This document shows positions 8,924-17,693 of a DNA stretch of 64,000 nt, in pieces. The DNA comes from Tsuneonella dongtanensis. Lineage in GTDB: Bacteria > Pseudomonadota > Alphaproteobacteria > Sphingomonadales > Sphingomonadaceae. How positions within the stretch are numbered: position 1 is the stretch's first letter; each line of letters opens with the position of its first letter. The position numbers were made by a program, and so were the translations under genes. The notes under the pieces were generated by a model. It did no database searches, had not been told where the DNA came from, and saw nothing but the letters and a program-made list of their open reading frames with translations. Where the stretch lies: the NCBI RefSeq assembly GCF_001698205.1, contig NZ_CP016591.1, positions 2,728,001 through 2,792,000 on the forward strand, given 5' to 3'.

Positions 8924-9270
8924 TCCCGAGCGAAAGCGAAGGGGCGGCCGCAGGGTGGTTGGGAGTGAGAGACCATAGATCTATCATCGCCTAGGGGCAC
9001 GCCGTACCGAGCAAACAAATAACATCATGGGGAGTGCGCGCGACATTTTGTAAGTTTCAGAACCATCCGAAATGCTGGTTTGTTTCTTAACTACGCCAAA
9101 CAATTGTTAGATCGAGGTTGCGCTTCTGCAACAACGGGTGTCGATTACCGGTACCTTCGGAAATTTATCCTTAAAAGCATTGACTCTTGAACGTCGGACC
9201 GGAAGAAATCCGGTCACTGGCCGGTCTGGGGACGGGCCCTTCATGCACCATCGGGAGGCTTTGGACAGAA
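8924..9270. other. Non-coding spacer between tRNA-Pro repeat element and serralysin gene
   Basis: The first 50 bp belong to the repeat element. The rest is lower in GC than the surroundings and contains no supported gene; it probably holds the serralysin promoter (TTGACT at 9180-9185 is a possible -35, with no convincing -10). GGGAGG at 9253 lies 12 bp before the chosen serralysin ATG. Confidence 0.5.
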
Positions 9271-10749
9271 ATGGCTTATTTACGACAACGCGCGGATGTT
9301 TTGCTGAAAAATACCACGATCGATTCCATCGGTGGGCCCGCCGAACTGCGCAATCCGGACCCCGATGGCGACGGCATCGCGTTCAACGGCAAACCGGTCT
9401 ATTCGACCGAAGAGGCCGCGGCGCAGCTCAACCGCGACGGCGCCATCTGGCCGGTCAAGAACGGCACGATCACTTATTCCTTCGCGGAGCATGCGCCCGG
9501 CGGGCAATACAACAATCCCAAGCTCTACGACGCACTCGGCTCGTACATCGAAGGGTTCGTGCCCTTTACTTCCGAGCAGCGTGACGCCACCCGCGAGGCG
9601 ATCGCGTTGTGGGACGATCTGATCGCGGTCAAGTTCGTCGAGAAGAACGGGTATGGCGCCGACATCGTCTACATGAACACGTCCACCGGACCGGCGCAGG
9701 CATCTGCATTCACGCCCTTCTATCAGGGAGGCCATGGGCGCTTCGCCAAAATCCAGGGCGACACGTATATTAACAGCGATCAACCGGACAACTTCGATCT
9801 CGATTACAGCGGGTACGGGTTTTCCACACTTGTTCACGAAACGGGTCACGCCATCGGTCTGGAGCATCCCGGCGACTACAATTTTGGCAGCGGACTCCCC
9901 ATTTCCTACGCCAAGGACGCCGAATACTTCCAGGATTCGTATCAGTTCACGATCATGTCCTATTTTAACGCCGGAAACACCGGTTCGAAGGGCTATGTCA
10001 ATTGGGCGACCGGGGGATTCTTCCAGACGCCGCAAACCCCCATGCTTCACGACATCGCGGCGGTCCAGGCGATGTACGGCGCCGATACGACGACCAGGAC
10101 GGGCGACACAACTTACGGGTTCAACTCGACGGCGGATCGCGACGTCTTCGACTTCTCGACCAACATCAACCCGTTCCTGACGATCTATGACGCGGGCGGG
10201 CACGACACACTGGACCTTAGCGGTTGGACCCGCAATTCGGTTCTCGATCTGCGCGAGGGGGAATTCAGCAGCGGTTTCGGACAGGTCGTCAACGCCGCTG
10301 AGCTCAACGCACTCTACGGCCTCAATCTTACCCAGGCTTTCTGGGACGCGCTGTTCGAAGGTCGCACCAGCAACCCCGGGTTCCTGTCGGACAACATCGG
10401 CATTGCCATCGGCACGGTGATCGAGGACGGCATTACCGGCAGCGGCAACGACCGATTGATCGGCAACGCCGTCGGAAACGTGCTCAACGGCGGCAAGGGC
10501 AACGATATCTACACCGGCAACGCGGGGGCGGACACTTTCGTAATCGGCGAAGCCGGGTTCCTCGACACCATTACCGACTTCAAGTCTGGCGAGGACAAGC
10601 TCGATCTCAGCGCGCTGAGCACCGATGCCTCGCACGTCCAGGCAGTGGGTCTCGATCTGCTGATCGACCTCGACGGCAACGGTGTGGCCGATCTCATCAT
10701 CCGCTCGCAGGGCGATGCGATCCAGACGTCGGACATCCTGTTCGGCTGA
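9271..10749 (+). CDS. Serralysin-family secreted zinc metalloprotease (M10B) with RTX repeats
   Basis: The 492-residue product has no Sec signal, as expected for a type I substrate. The zinc site HETGHAIGLEHPG fits HExxHxxGxxHP, and TIMSYFN provides the Met-turn. After the catalytic domain comes a Peptidase_M10 C-terminal/RTX region with NDRLIGNAVGNVLNGGKGND and GNAGADTFVIG calcium-binding repeats, then a hydrophobic C-terminal end, ADLIIRSQGDAIQTSDILFG, the kind of terminal signal read by PrtD-type exporters. The ABC and HlyD components lie immediately downstream. In-frame starts upstream at 9187 would add residues without family similarity. It probably degrades proteins outside the cell; no periplasmic inhibitor gene is nearby. 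Confidence 0.92.
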   Translation: MAYLRQRADVLLKNTTIDSIGGPAELRNPDPDGDGIAFNGKPVYSTEEAAAQLNRDGAIWPVKNGTITYSFAEHAPGGQYNNPKLYDALGSYIEGFVPFTSEQRDATREAIALWDDLIAVKFVEKNGYGADIVYMNTSTGPAQASAFTPFYQGGHGRFAKIQGDTYINSDQPDNFDLDYSGYGFSTLVHETGHAIGLEHPGDYNFGSGLPISYAKDAEYFQDSYQFTIMSYFNAGNTGSKGYVNWATGGFFQTPQTPMLHDIAAVQAMYGADTTTRTGDTTYGFNSTADRDVFDFSTNINPFLTIYDAGGHDTLDLSGWTRNSVLDLREGEFSSGFGQVVNAAELNALYGLNLTQAFWDALFEGRTSNPGFLSDNIGIAIGTVIEDGITGSGNDRLIGNAVGNVLNGGKGNDIYTGNAGADTFVIGEAGFLDTITDFKSGEDKLDLSALSTDASHVQAVGLDLLIDLDGNGVADLIIRSQGDAIQTSDILFG

Positions 10750-10915
10750 TTCGGGTTGCAATTTCCCGCTCAGGCGGGTCACGGGCGGTCAGTTCCGGTC
10801 ATCCGGTACTGGCCGCCTCGCGTTTTTACCGTGGTTGCGGAGCGAGCCCGACAAGCTGGCACGTCCCGGAGCTCGTCGATTGGACGCGTATATCATACGC
10901 GTTATTGGACTGCAG

Positions 10916-12643
10916 ATGATCAAGATAGACGAGGCTTTCGAATCTCCGACGATTGCCGCTGCGTTTCGCGCGTGCCGAACGCATTTCGCGGCCGCTGCAG
11001 CCGCGAGCTTCCTTCTCAATCTTCTCTTCCTCGCACCTGCCATCTACATGTTGCAGGTGTACGACCGGGTGGTCGCAACGGGGGGCAAGCTGACGCTCCT
11101 CTATATCACCATCGCACTGTTGCTTGCGTTGGCGACCCTCGCCCTCCTCGATGCTCTTCGCGGCAGGATCCTCATCCGCGCCGGGTCCCGCCTTAACCGC
11201 GAACTCGCGCCGCGCGTGCTTCGCAAGATCGCGTCGGGCGGAAACGATGCGGTCGGTGCCGAGGCGGTGCGCGATCTCGACACCGTGCGCCAAACGGTCG
11301 GGGGGCCCCTTGCCGCCGCCATGCTCGATGCGCCTTGGACCCCTGTATTCATTGTCGTATCGTTCCTTCTGCACCCATGGCTGGGCCTTTTCGCGTTGGC
11401 TGCCACGGCGGTGCTCCTTGCGCTGGCGCTGCGGAATGAGCACGCAACGCGGGCCCAGATGGACGGGGCCTCCCGCGCATTGGGCCGATCATATGCATCC
11501 CAACAGATCGTGGCCGCGCGCGCAGGCACCGTGCGTGCGCTGGGCATGCGCGAACCGCTCGTGACGCGGCAGCTTGCCGATCGGGCGGTGTCGCTCGATC
11601 TGCTGCAGCGAGCACAGTTCATCGGCGGCCGATACTCGGCAGCGATCCGGTTCTTCCGGCTTTTCGCCCAGTCGGCGGCCCTCGGTATCGGTGCCCTGTT
11701 GGCGATCGACGGGAAGATTTCCGCAGGGGCGATCGTCGCCGCCTCGATACTCCTTGGCCGCGCGCTGCAGCCGGTCGAGGCGCTGGTGTCTGGCTGGACC
11801 GGATTCAGCAGCGCGCTTACCGCACTGCGGAACCTGGCCGGCCACCTGCCGGGCGATCCTGCCGACGATGCGTTCGAGCGCACCCGTCTGCCCGCACCGA
11901 CCGGACTGATCGAGGTGGAGAATCTCGTCGTCAGGGCACCAGACGGATCGCGGCCGATCCTGGCCGGAGCTACCCTCCGCGCGGCCCCGGGAGAGATCCT
12001 CGGCATCATCGGACCGAGCGGATCGGGCAAGACGACACTGGCGCGCGTAATCGCGGGCGCCTTGCAGCACGACCTCGGGAGCGTACGCATCGATGGAGCG
12101 CCCTATGATGCCTGGGACCAGGACGAACTGGGAGCCCATATCGGATTTATGCCCCAGGAACCGAGCCTGCTCGATGGCACGGTAAAAGAGAACATTTCAC
12201 GCTTCGCCGAGTGGCGCGGGGACGATGCCGCGCAGATCGACGCCCGTACCGTCGCTGCAGCGCAGGCTGCGGGCATCCACGAATTCATCATGCGCCTACC
12301 ATTGGGCTACGAGACGCGAATAGGCGGAATGGCAAGCGGGCTGTCGGCCGGTCAGGCGCAACTGATTGCCTTCGCGCGTGCTCTCTACGGCGATCCGTCA
12401 GTGCTGGTGCTCGACGAGCCCAACGCCTTTCTCGATAGCGAGGGAGAACGCGCGGTGGTGGAGGCGATGATCGCGGCGCGCGACCGGGGCGCCAGCGTGA
12501 TCGTCATTGCACACCGGCAGGCCGTACTCCAGCCGGTCGACAGTCTCGTCCTGCTCGGGCTCGGCCGGACGCAGGTATCTGGTCCGCGCGACGAGGTCCT
12601 GGCCAAGTTGACCGGGCCGCGTCCCACCGGAGACGAGTCATGA
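10916..12643 (+). CDS. Type I secretion ABC transporter (PrtD family)
   Basis: 575 residues from MIKIDEAF. Two to six transmembrane helices lie in residues 20-300 (for example AAAAAASFLLNLLFLAPAIY and LLYITIALLLALATLALL), followed by an ATPase domain with Walker A GPSGSGKTT, a signature LSAGQAQ (Ala for the usual Gly) and Walker B VLVLDEPNAFLD. No C39 peptidase domain is present, so it is the PrtD/AprD type that exports proteases with uncleaved C-terminal signals. It follows the serralysin gene by 166 bp and overlaps the HlyD gene by 4 bp (ATGA). Confidence 0.93.
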   Translation: MIKIDEAFESPTIAAAFRACRTHFAAAAAASFLLNLLFLAPAIYMLQVYDRVVATGGKLTLLYITIALLLALATLALLDALRGRILIRAGSRLNRELAPRVLRKIASGGNDAVGAEAVRDLDTVRQTVGGPLAAAMLDAPWTPVFIVVSFLLHPWLGLFALAATAVLLALALRNEHATRAQMDGASRALGRSYASQQIVAARAGTVRALGMREPLVTRQLADRAVSLDLLQRAQFIGGRYSAAIRFFRLFAQSAALGIGALLAIDGKISAGAIVAASILLGRALQPVEALVSGWTGFSSALTALRNLAGHLPGDPADDAFERTRLPAPTGLIEVENLVVRAPDGSRPILAGATLRAAPGEILGIIGPSGSGKTTLARVIAGALQHDLGSVRIDGAPYDAWDQDELGAHIGFMPQEPSLLDGTVKENISRFAEWRGDDAAQIDARTVAAAQAAGIHEFIMRLPLGYETRIGGMASGLSAGQAQLIAFARALYGDPSVLVLDEPNAFLDSEGERAVVEAMIAARDRGASVIVIAHRQAVLQPVDSLVLLGLGRTQVSGPRDEVLAKLTGPRPTGDES

Positions 12644-13995
12644 ACGCCATCGTCGAGAGTCGTGCGCGCGCGACCTTTCCCGTCGACCCTGAAGCCGATG
12701 ATCCTCGGAGTGAAATTCGCACAGGCGCAATCGTCGCATTCGCATTCTTCGTCGTGATGTTGGGCGGAGCGGCATTCGTGCCGCTCGATGCAGGTGCCTA
12801 TGGCAGCGGGAACGTCGCGGTATCGGGCAACCGGCAAAGCGTGCAGCACCGCGAAGGCGGTGTGGTCACCGCGCTCCACGTCCGCGAGGGCGACCGAGTG
12901 CGCAAGGGACAGGTGCTGGTAGAAATGGCGGCTCCCGACCTACGCGCATCCGAACGGGCGATGAGCGGCAACTACCTGACACTTCTGGCGCAACGCTCAC
13001 GATTGATGGCCGAAAGCAGCGGCGCGGGACGCTTTGCCGCGCCGCCGGAATTCGCCGACCTGTCGCCCGAGGACCAGCCCCTCGCCGAACGCGCGATGCG
13101 GCTGCAGACCGCACAGTTCCAGGCGCGCGCTGGCTCGCTCGCCGCGCAGAAGGGTGTGCTCGGGCAGCGCAGCCGCCAGCTCGACGAGCAGCGCGGCGGT
13201 TATGCCGAGCAGCGCGCGGCGCTGGTGGAGCAGCAGCGCATCATCGCTGAGGAACTGGCGGGCCTGCGCGAACTGGCCGAGCGTGGCTTCGCTTCGAAGA
13301 ACCGGGTGCGCGAGCTTGAACGTGCGCAAGCCGCCCTGAAGGGCCAGGAAGCCGCGATGGCCGCGGAAATGGCGCGCGCGGCGGAGGGAATGGGGGAAAG
13401 CCGGATGCAGTCGCTCTCGCTGAGCCAGTCGATGCGCGAGGAAGTCGCCGCCGATCTGCGCGACACCGAGGTCAAACTGCAGGAGGTCCTCCCCAAGCTC
13501 GTCGCCATCCGCGAGCAGCTGCGGCGAGCAACGGTACGCGCGCCGGCAAGCGGTCAGGTCGTGGGCCTGTCCGTGTTCACTGTCGGCGGGGTCGTTACCC
13601 CGGGGCAGACGCTGATGGACATCGTGCCCGACAACAAGGCGCTGGTGATCGAGGCGCGGGTCTCCCCAGACGACGCCAGCGAGCTTTATCGCGGGCAGAA
13701 GGTGCAGGTGCGCTTTCCCAGCGTGCCCGATCGCACACTGCCGATCCTGACAGGCAGGCTGGTCACGGTTTCGGCAGATTCGTTCTTCGACGAGCGTGCC
13801 GGCCGCCCCTTCTTCCGCACCGAGGTCGAGGTTCCGCCGGCCGAGTTGCAACAGGTCCGCCAGTCGATCGGCAGGGGCGAACTGCGGTCCGGGCTTCCGG
13901 TGGAAATCGTCATTCCCACGCGTAAACGCACCGCCCTTCAGTACATCCTCGAGCCGCTGACCGGATCGTTCTGGAAATCGTTCCGCGAGCAGTAG
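12640..13995 (+). CDS. Type I secretion periplasmic adaptor (HlyD/PrtE family)
   Basis: 451 residues. A short cytoplasmic N-terminus precedes a transmembrane helix (GAIVAFAFFVVMLGGAAFVPL, about 27-47), then a lipoyl half-motif, a long coiled-coil hairpin (about 100-290) and a beta-barrel domain with RATVRAPASGQVVGLSVFTVGGVVTPGQ. It bridges the ABC pump to an outer-membrane TolC-type channel. No TolC-type gene is in the window, so the channel must be encoded elsewhere. Start overlaps the ABC gene by 4 bp, implying coupled translation. Confidence 0.93.
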   Translation: MNAIVESRARATFPVDPEADDPRSEIRTGAIVAFAFFVVMLGGAAFVPLDAGAYGSGNVAVSGNRQSVQHREGGVVTALHVREGDRVRKGQVLVEMAAPDLRASERAMSGNYLTLLAQRSRLMAESSGAGRFAAPPEFADLSPEDQPLAERAMRLQTAQFQARAGSLAAQKGVLGQRSRQLDEQRGGYAEQRAALVEQQRIIAEELAGLRELAERGFASKNRVRELERAQAALKGQEAAMAAEMARAAEGMGESRMQSLSLSQSMREEVAADLRDTEVKLQEVLPKLVAIREQLRRATVRAPASGQVVGLSVFTVGGVVTPGQTLMDIVPDNKALVIEARVSPDDASELYRGQKVQVRFPSVPDRTLPILTGRLVTVSADSFFDERAGRPFFRTEVEVPPAELQQVRQSIGRGELRSGLPVEIVIPTRKRTALQYILEPLTGSFWKSFREQ

Positions 13996-14025
13996 GCAGG
14001 CCCGGAACGCGACGGGCCCTTGCGC

Positions 14026-14456
14026 CTTGCCCCCTCGCCGCTCACCCCCTATCTGGCCGCCAACTCCAGACACTTACGAACACCCGAAGGACACGCCCGA
14101 TGGCCGCCCAGTACGCATACGTCATGAAGGACATGACGAAGACTTTCCCCGGCGCGCAGAAGCCGGTGCTGTCGAACATCAACCTGCAGTTCTACCAAGG
14201 CGCCAAGATCGGCATCGTCGGCCCCAACGGCGCGGGCAAGTCGACGCTCATCAAGATCATGGCGGGCATCGACAAGGACTTCACCGGCGAGGCCTGGCCG
14301 GGCGAGAACATCACCGTCGGCTATCTGGAACAGGAGCCCGAGCTCGACGAGAGCAAGACGGTGCTCGAGAACGTCAAGGACGGCGCGCGCGCGACCGCCG
14401 ACATGGTCGAGCGCTTCAACGCGATCGGCATGGAAATGGCCGAACCCGACGCCGAT
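14026..14456 (+). repeat. Direct repeat B1: upstream region and first 357 bp of ettA
   Basis: 431 bp match 41387-41817 with one mismatch that I can see (CTTACGAAC against CTTACGACC before the ATG). The match begins 31 bp after the HlyD stop and ends abruptly inside the ettA reading frame at GCCGAT. The near-identity implies a recent duplication or ongoing conversion. Confidence 0.93.
14100..14456 (+). pseudogene. ettA: 5' fragment of ettA (119 codons)
   Basis: The fragment encodes the EttA N-terminus including the first Walker A (GPNGAGKST) and is identical to the intact gene at 41461. At 14457 it runs into a truncated subtilase in another frame; continuing its own frame adds about 114 arginine-rich residues of no family before a stop at 14801. 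It retains the native leader, so it may still be transcribed and translated into a useless or even interfering ABC fragment. Confidence 0.9.
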
Positions 14457-15135
14457 CACGGCGCGCGTGGGCGTTATCGACGGAGCGCCTGCCGCCGGTA
14501 TTCCGGTTGCCGCCAGCAAGCGGTTCGCTGCCGGGGCTCCGGTCGCGAGCAACCACGGAAGTGCGGTCGTGTCGCTGCTACATCGCGCAGGGGTCCGCAC
14601 AGTCGCCGTCGCCGACGTGTACGGCAGGGATCCGGCTGGTGGCAGCGCCAGCGCGCTCGCGCGCGGGCTCGGGTGGCTCGTTTCGGGCGGGGCCAAGGTC
14701 GTCAGTATGAGTATCGTCGGCCCGGACAACCCGCTTCTTGCCCGCGCGATCGCCTCTGCGCGTTCGAAAGGCGTGGTGATCGTCGCGGCAGTCGGCAATG
14801 ACGGGCCTGCGGCACCGCCGGCATTTCCCGCGAGCTATCCCGGTGTGATCGCCGTAACCGGAGTCGATGGGCGCAACCGCGCGCTGATCGAGGCAGGGCG
14901 GGCGCTTAAACTGGATTATGCAGCGCCCGGCGCAGATATCGTCGGCAGCGATGCCAAGGGACGGATCGTCAAATTGCGGGGGACCTCGTTCGCCGCTCCG
15001 CTTGCCGCCGCCAGGATTGCCGCGGTCATCGAAGGCGATTGGCGCGCAAAAGCCGACGCGGAAGCCGTCGACCTTGGGAGAAAGGGGCCCGATCCGGTCT
15101 ATGGTCGCGGTCTTCTGTGCGGAAACTGCCGTTGA
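14455..15135 (+). pseudogene. 5'-truncated S8 subtilisin-like serine protease
   Basis: The frame is open from the breakpoint. It has catalytic Asp in VGVIDGA, catalytic His in NHGSAVVSLL, the oxyanion Asn in VAAVGNDGPAAPPAFPASYP and catalytic Ser in GTSFAAPLAAA, so the whole catalytic triad survives. The signal peptide and any propeptide or N-terminal region are missing, replaced by the ettA fragment in a different frame. A GTG at 14467 could start a cytoplasmic stub. I call it a pseudogene produced by the junction at 14456. Confidence 0.8.
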
Positions 15136-15257
15136 ATATGAGCACCTTACGGATTTTCTTCTTGGACCTGCGGATGGATCGCGAACGGTGATCCGTTTTC
15201 CTTTCGACGGATGGCGACGCCGCCATTTTGTTCGAAACGGAAAAAGGACATAGACCC

Positions 15258-16094
15258 ATGAAGGCCATCTTCTTCACATCCGCCGCCCTTCTTCTCGCCG
15301 CGGCGCCGGCACAGGCCCAGCTTCTCGGCGGCGGCCTTGGCGGCAGCCTGGGCGGGACTCTCGGCGGTGCAGGCTCGCTCGACATTCTTACGCGTTCCAT
15401 CGAGACCGTGACCCGCGGCGCCGGCTCGGTCGGCAGTTCGACCGAGGGTTCGCAGTCGGTCGACCGCCGATCGGGACGCGTTTCGGCCAATCGCAAGGCG
15501 TCCGCACAGGGCTCGGGCTCGATTGACCAGACTGTGACAAGCCCGCTCGGAGGCCTGACCGGCTCGGGCTCGGGTAGCGCGCAAGGCAGCGGAGCAGCCA
15601 GCGGCGACGCACAGCTCGTCGGAACCGATGCGGTTCGCAACCTCGCCGGCAACACCGCGGCCACCGCGCGCAGCCAGGCGATGATGGCGCGCGACACCGC
15701 CAGCGGCGCGGTGGAACGCAGCCGTTCGATCGGCGGCAGCGCGAACGGAGCGGCCACGGGCACTGCGAGCGGCATGTTCTCGGGCGCAGCCGGTCAGCTG
15801 GCGCTGGCGGGTAGTGCCGCAGGGCAGGCCGCAGGGACCTTTGACATCGCTCCCGGAATGGCGGTGCTCGACAAGAGCGGCGACCAGATCGGTTCGGTCC
15901 GCCAGGTCATCGCCGACAGCCGCGGCCGCGTGGAGCAGCTCGTGGTAATGACCGAAGACGGTCCCGCAACGATCCCAGCGGGCAACTTCACCGGTTCGGG
16001 CTCGCTGCTCGTGTCCGCGATGAGCGAGGGCAAGCTCGAGAAGACCGCGCGTCGCCAGGCCGAAGAACAGCCCACCGCCGACTCCGCCAACTGA
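15258..16094 (+). CDS. Secreted Gly/Ser/Ala-rich protein with a PRC-barrel-like C-terminus
   Basis: 278 residues with a signal peptide MKAIFFTSAALLLAAAPAQA. Residues 22-200 are low complexity (LLGGGLGGSLGG, many GSG and GAAxG repeats) and probably extended or surface-associated. Residues about 205-250, with IAPGMAVLDKSGDQIGSVRQVI and RVEQLVVM, resemble a PRC-barrel strand pattern. It lies 122 bp after the truncated subtilase and ends at a strong terminator. No enzymatic motif is seen and the function is unknown. Confidence 0.75.
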   Translation: MKAIFFTSAALLLAAAPAQAQLLGGGLGGSLGGTLGGAGSLDILTRSIETVTRGAGSVGSSTEGSQSVDRRSGRVSANRKASAQGSGSIDQTVTSPLGGLTGSGSGSAQGSGAASGDAQLVGTDAVRNLAGNTAATARSQAMMARDTASGAVERSRSIGGSANGAATGTASGMFSGAAGQLALAGSAAGQAAGTFDIAPGMAVLDKSGDQIGSVRQVIADSRGRVEQLVVMTEDGPATIPAGNFTGSGSLLVSAMSEGKLEKTARRQAEEQPTADSAN

Positions 16095-16125
16095 CCCTAC
16101 CGTAAAGGCGGAGTCCCTCCCGGGA

Positions 16126-16160
16126 AGTCCGGGTCGATTGAAGGATCGGCCCGGACTTTT
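16126..16160 (+). terminator. Rho-independent terminator after the PRC-barrel-like gene
   Basis: AGTCCGGG (16126-16133) pairs with CCCGGACT (16150-16157), followed by TTT; the arms are perfect and 16 bases apart. It lies 31 bp after the stop codon. Confidence 0.8.
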
Positions 16161-16609
16161 CACGTCCGGCCCGCCGGATATTCGAGACAGGAACAGATGA
16201 GGCTAGTTTTCGAGGTCGCAACGGCCTTTTTGACCTAAGCGGTGCCTCTACATCTAGCGGCAGGCTGCCCCACTTGCCGTAAGGCGTCTTTGCAGCTTGC
16301 CACCCCTATAAGGCGACTGTCTGCTTCCGGCCCAATTTTTGACCCTCCGTCACGCGCCTTGATCTTGGTCATTCGCGAATTCGGTAGAAATCACAGCCAG
16401 CTGACGTCGATGATCAAACAACTGGCGGGTGACCGAAGGTCGGATAAGTGCGGATGAGCCGCGCGTATTGACGCGCAATCGAACTCAATCGCGGTGTTTT
16501 ACCTTGAATTTGGAGAAACTAGGTTTGCTAGCTGCAAATACAATTTATAGACAATGAGCGGCTCAACTGCATGCGACTTTATGGTACAGAGAACAAATTG
16601 GTAAATGCA
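16161..16609. other. Gene-free, partly AT-rich spacer with a degenerate dispersed repeat
   Basis: No supported gene. At 16314-16337 the segment CGACTGTCTGCTTCCGGCCC resembles segments at 25199-25225 and 37882-37905, a dispersed motif. The part from about 16480 to 16609 is markedly AT-rich for this genome and lies at the 3' side of the leftward esterase operon. Confidence 0.5.
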
Positions 16610-17689
16610 CTATACTTCCCAATCGTCTCGTAAACTGGGAAATTCAAACATCCTCCTAATCGCATTTATTTTCGCGCCAGTGAACCAGCTTGCGAGCGAA
16701 GTCGAGGAGGCGTGAGCGTCGAAACCGTGGAAAGCTCCTGGAACAACGAGCAGCTCGGTCGGGACCCCGCACCGGATCAGCCTGGCTGCGTAATCGATGT
16801 CTTCCGCAACGAACAAATCTATTCCTCCGACGCCGATGAAGGTCGCCGGGAGGCGGGAGAGGTCTCCATGTCGTGCAGGAACGGCATGTATCGCCTTTCC
16901 GTCGGGCTCGCCTTCGCTGCCCAAAAACGAGCGCCAACCAAACGCGTTGGCCTGCGCAGTCCATACCAATCGCCCCACCGCCGGTGGGAATCCGGTGTTC
17001 GAGACGGTGCGATCGTCGAGCATCGGATAGACGAGAACCTGGCCAGCGAGCGGGATCGCGTTCCGGTCGCGCGCGGCGATCGCCAGGAGTGCGGCGTGTC
17101 CGCCCCCCGCACTTTCCCCCATCAGGACAATCCGGGCCCTGTCCACCCCAAGAGAATGTGCTTGCTCGTATAACCACCGCAAACAGGCATAGTTCTGCTC
17201 GAGCGAGATGGCCCAGGGCGCTTCCGGAGCCAGCGCATATTCGACCGTGGCAATCACGCAATCGAGTTCGGCTGCGATCTTCTGCAGGCGCGGAACCTCC
17301 CTCCGCGCCGAATTGAGCACGAAACCGCCGCCGTGCAGATGGAGGATGGCGGGCTTCAACCGCCCCTCTCCTGCGTTGATCAGGTAGACGGTGATCGGTC
17401 CAAGCGCCCCGCGAGGGGCTACGGTCAATGTCCGGACGGGAGGCTCCGGTTCGAAAGGCCGGATAGCTGCTCGGCTCTTGTCGCGCAGGATCGGCAACGT
17501 CGCGGCGTTCAAGATGGGCGGTGGACCCCCTGCCAACAGCGCTCGTGCCGTCGCCCTGAGTTCCGGGGCGACGGCTGCCAGGATGAGCTCATCCATGTCC
17601 TCGATTGGATCGGCTGCGAGCGTTGGAAGGCCTTCGACCAATGCGGCGATCGCAGTGGCCTTGAGCACCTCTCTCCGAGCGATCGGCAT
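16610..17689 (-). CDS. Alpha/beta-hydrolase esterase of the hormone-sensitive-lipase family
   Basis: 359 residues. The start carries a twin-arginine-like signal (MPIARREVLKATAIAALVEG). The oxyanion motif HLHGGGF lies near residue 120, the nucleophile Ser in GESAGGG near 196, a likely acid in GGIDLFVAED near 300 and the catalytic His in GAFHGFD near 325. This is the HSL/esterase family IV set. It is the last gene of a leftward operon with a TonB receptor (4 bp gap) and two DUF1254 proteins, so it probably hydrolyses an ester taken up or modified by that system. Confidence 0.88.
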   Translation of the reverse strand: MPIARREVLKATAIAALVEGLPTLAADPIEDMDELILAAVAPELRATARALLAGGPPPILNAATLPILRDKSRAAIRPFEPEPPVRTLTVAPRGALGPITVYLINAGEGRLKPAILHLHGGGFVLNSARREVPRLQKIAAELDCVIATVEYALAPEAPWAISLEQNYACLRWLYEQAHSLGVDRARIVLMGESAGGGHAALLAIAARDRNAIPLAGQVLVYPMLDDRTVSNTGFPPAVGRLVWTAQANAFGWRSFLGSEGEPDGKAIHAVPARHGDLSRLPATFIGVGGIDLFVAEDIDYAARLIRCGVPTELLVVPGAFHGFDAHASSTSLASWFTGAKINAIRRMFEFPSLRDDWEV

Positions 17690-17693
17690 CGCG

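Noticed and set aside
14100-14801. A 233-residue open frame starting as EttA
   Set aside because: Only the first 119 codons are EttA; the rest is read out of frame through the subtilase, so it is a chimera of a pseudogene and not a designed fusion.
15026-16163. Long leftward frames opposite the PRC-barrel-like gene
   Set aside because: Low-complexity GC-rich sequence opens several frames; only the rightward one has a signal peptide, ribosome site and terminator.
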